Below, in pieces: positions 62,385 to 64,000 of a stretch of 64,000 nucleotides of DNA; within the stretch, counting starts at the first letter, position 1; every line of letters starts with the position of its first letter. A model generated the notes under the pieces. It searched no databases, was not told where the DNA came from, and worked only from the letters and a program-made list of their open reading frames with translations. Location: contig VZRG01000760.1 in NCBI GenBank assembly GCA_013397435.1, forward strand, positions 1-64,000, in the 5' to 3' direction. Made by a program: the position numbers and the translations under genes. The DNA comes from Erythrocercus mccallii. Lineage: Eukaryota; Chordata; Aves; Passeriformes; Dicruridae.

Positions 62385-64000
62385 AGTCAGTCAAACAGAC
62401 TAATAAGCATGCCTTGAACAGATTAGATAGAAGTTGGTCAATGTTGTGGCCTACAGGGTCTACACCCATAATTATTTTTGATCCAACAAAGCAATATTTT
62501 ACTGCAGGTCCTACCAGACTCAAGCTAAATCCGTGGAGCAGAAAATCCATTTGGGAGTCAGAACTGTTGATGCAAGAGTTTCAAAGAAAACCTTTTACTG
62601 TTAGTGTTCAGATGCCCATGACTCCATCAGGTCTTCTAGAACCCAGGTAAAATACAGAATCACCTGATTTGTGATTTGTGGAAACTCCTCTTGTGCATCA
62701 GCAGATGGACCATGAATGGTTCTCATACTTCTGCACTGTGCAGCCCAGTGTTTCTGTTCTGGAATGTTGTAAAAAGAGAGAGGGCTTGTGCAGCAGAGGG
62801 CATGTGCTTGGTCTATACAAGACAAACAAAAAAATAGCAGCTAAACATCTTCCAGCTTACTTTACACTGCAGGCAATTCCTATGTTGCAAAGTCCCAGGG
62901 TTTGTTGGGCTCACATGTGATCTAACACAGGTTTCTCTGTTCTAGTGCACTGGTAAACCTGCAGCTAAAGGACCTGTCTGAAGGGAAACATGGAGCTGAC
63001 TGTTTTTGTATTGTAGAGGCTACAGGGCTAAACATTTCTGTTGGTCTGATTATTTTTTAAAAGGTTACCTCAGAATCCCAATCTTTAACAAAACAAATAT
63101 TTACTGAAAATAGGACATCCACGTTTTACAGTTTTGTGCATCTTTCACAATTTATGTACTTCCATCATAAAGATGTTTCTAACATATTGCACACCATATG
63201 CTTCCTTAACCCCACAATCATCTTTAGCAAAGATCATCTTCCCACATGCTCCAATATTATTATAATCTAATATAAAACTTTTTTTTCAGGTAAAATAAGC
63301 ATTCTGTGACAGCTAAAACCTACAAAGAGTCATCAAGAGAATAAAAATCAGCATTTAAATGCTTTCTGTGGTTTTTTACTTTTTTAAACTTACAAGTAAT
63401 CACATGTAGAAATTGCTTTATCAATGAAATGGAGATGTATTAAATTCCTCTTGTGAATTAGAATAGAGTAAGAAGAAAAAAGTGTACAAAAGAAGAACAC
63501 ATTCAGCCTTTATCAAGAAACCAAAAGGTAAAATCTTTCAACAAAATTGAGACAAAATTGACAAAATATTTTTTTCTACCAAATGTGGATTTCAAATGGA
63601 GAAACTGTGGCCACCCTAATCTTCTGAAATGAAAAGGATGCAAAATAGGATTTGTCATTTCTCTGGTATCAATGATACTCAAAGTAAACCTATTTAATTA
63701 TGACAAAAATCACGGAAAATATATTGCATCTGTTGCTGCAGAACCAGCACCCATCTCTAACTACTGGAGAAACAGATTATCCCACATGTGCCTACAGATG
63801 GATGTCATGCACTCTTATCTGAAGGACTGGTACCACTTCCAGATATTAGACGAAATGTACTTGTGGTTAGAGCTGAGGTGAAAATTCCTAAGTAATGGTC
63901 ATAAAAAAGGCAGGAAACCTGAGAGTAGGGAAATTCCCAGAGACTTCAGTGATTTAACTCTTATTGTATTACTCTTTCTCACACAGTCTTATTTTCTATC

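Larger units (their letters stand above)
54702..64000. other. unique AT-rich noncoding sequence
   Basis: No gene, RNA or nameable transposon is seen in these 9.3 kb. Frames reach at most 113 codons (62,309-62,650, plus strand), with no domain. Two small repeats are listed separately. An imperfect TATATTTGAAATA word is doubled near 61,028 and 61,052. Confidence 0.55.

Overview
The window is noncoding vertebrate nuclear DNA, almost certainly from a bird and possibly a songbird. The main evidence is a set of CR1 LINE fragments of the avian/reptilian type. They carry the characteristic 3' end, which on the + strand reads AATCATAGAATGG followed by a GGTTGGAAGGGACC-like core. Several endogenous-retrovirus LTRs of avian style support this. 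The base composition is AT-rich, as on bird macrochromosomes. The species assignment is inference.

I find no protein-coding gene, tRNA, rRNA or recognisable small RNA. The longest open frame is 138 codons (30,532-30,948, minus strand). None of the open frames shows a known domain, a codon-use pattern or neighbouring exons, so I annotate no CDS. The window is intergenic, or lies inside a very large intron.

Layout: 1-10.98 kb is unique AT-rich sequence with one stretch that resembles a conserved noncoding element. A CR1 tail lies at 10.98 kb and a long (CCTT)n array at 13.6 kb. A 321-bp solo LTR with a near-perfect 6-bp target duplication lies at 17.45 kb. A composite repeat of ~265-bp units in both direct and inverted orientation occupies 20.7-21.9 kb. 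From 25.4 to 27.7 kb there is a decayed CR1 ORF2 piece, part of which is present again 858 bp downstream, and then a second CR1 tail. CR1 fragments at 33.9, 37.1 and 45.1-47.1 kb follow, with tetranucleotide arrays at 35.26 and 36.59 kb. LTRs lie at 43.5, 50.5 (the best preserved) and 52.3 kb. A CR1 copy with a large internal deletion lies at 53.1 kb, and a 78-bp relic made of only the two ends of a long avian LTR at 54.6 kb. From 54.7 kb to the end the sequence is unique, apart from small tandem repeats and a C-run.

Every CR1 piece I recognise lies on the minus strand and every LTR on the plus strand. Nothing here forms a pathway or an operon. The biology to read is retroelement insertion and decay, local duplication, and possible cis-regulatory DNA. 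I did not find a convincing new multi-gene system. The strongest unexplained structure is the composite repeat at 20.7-21.9 kb.
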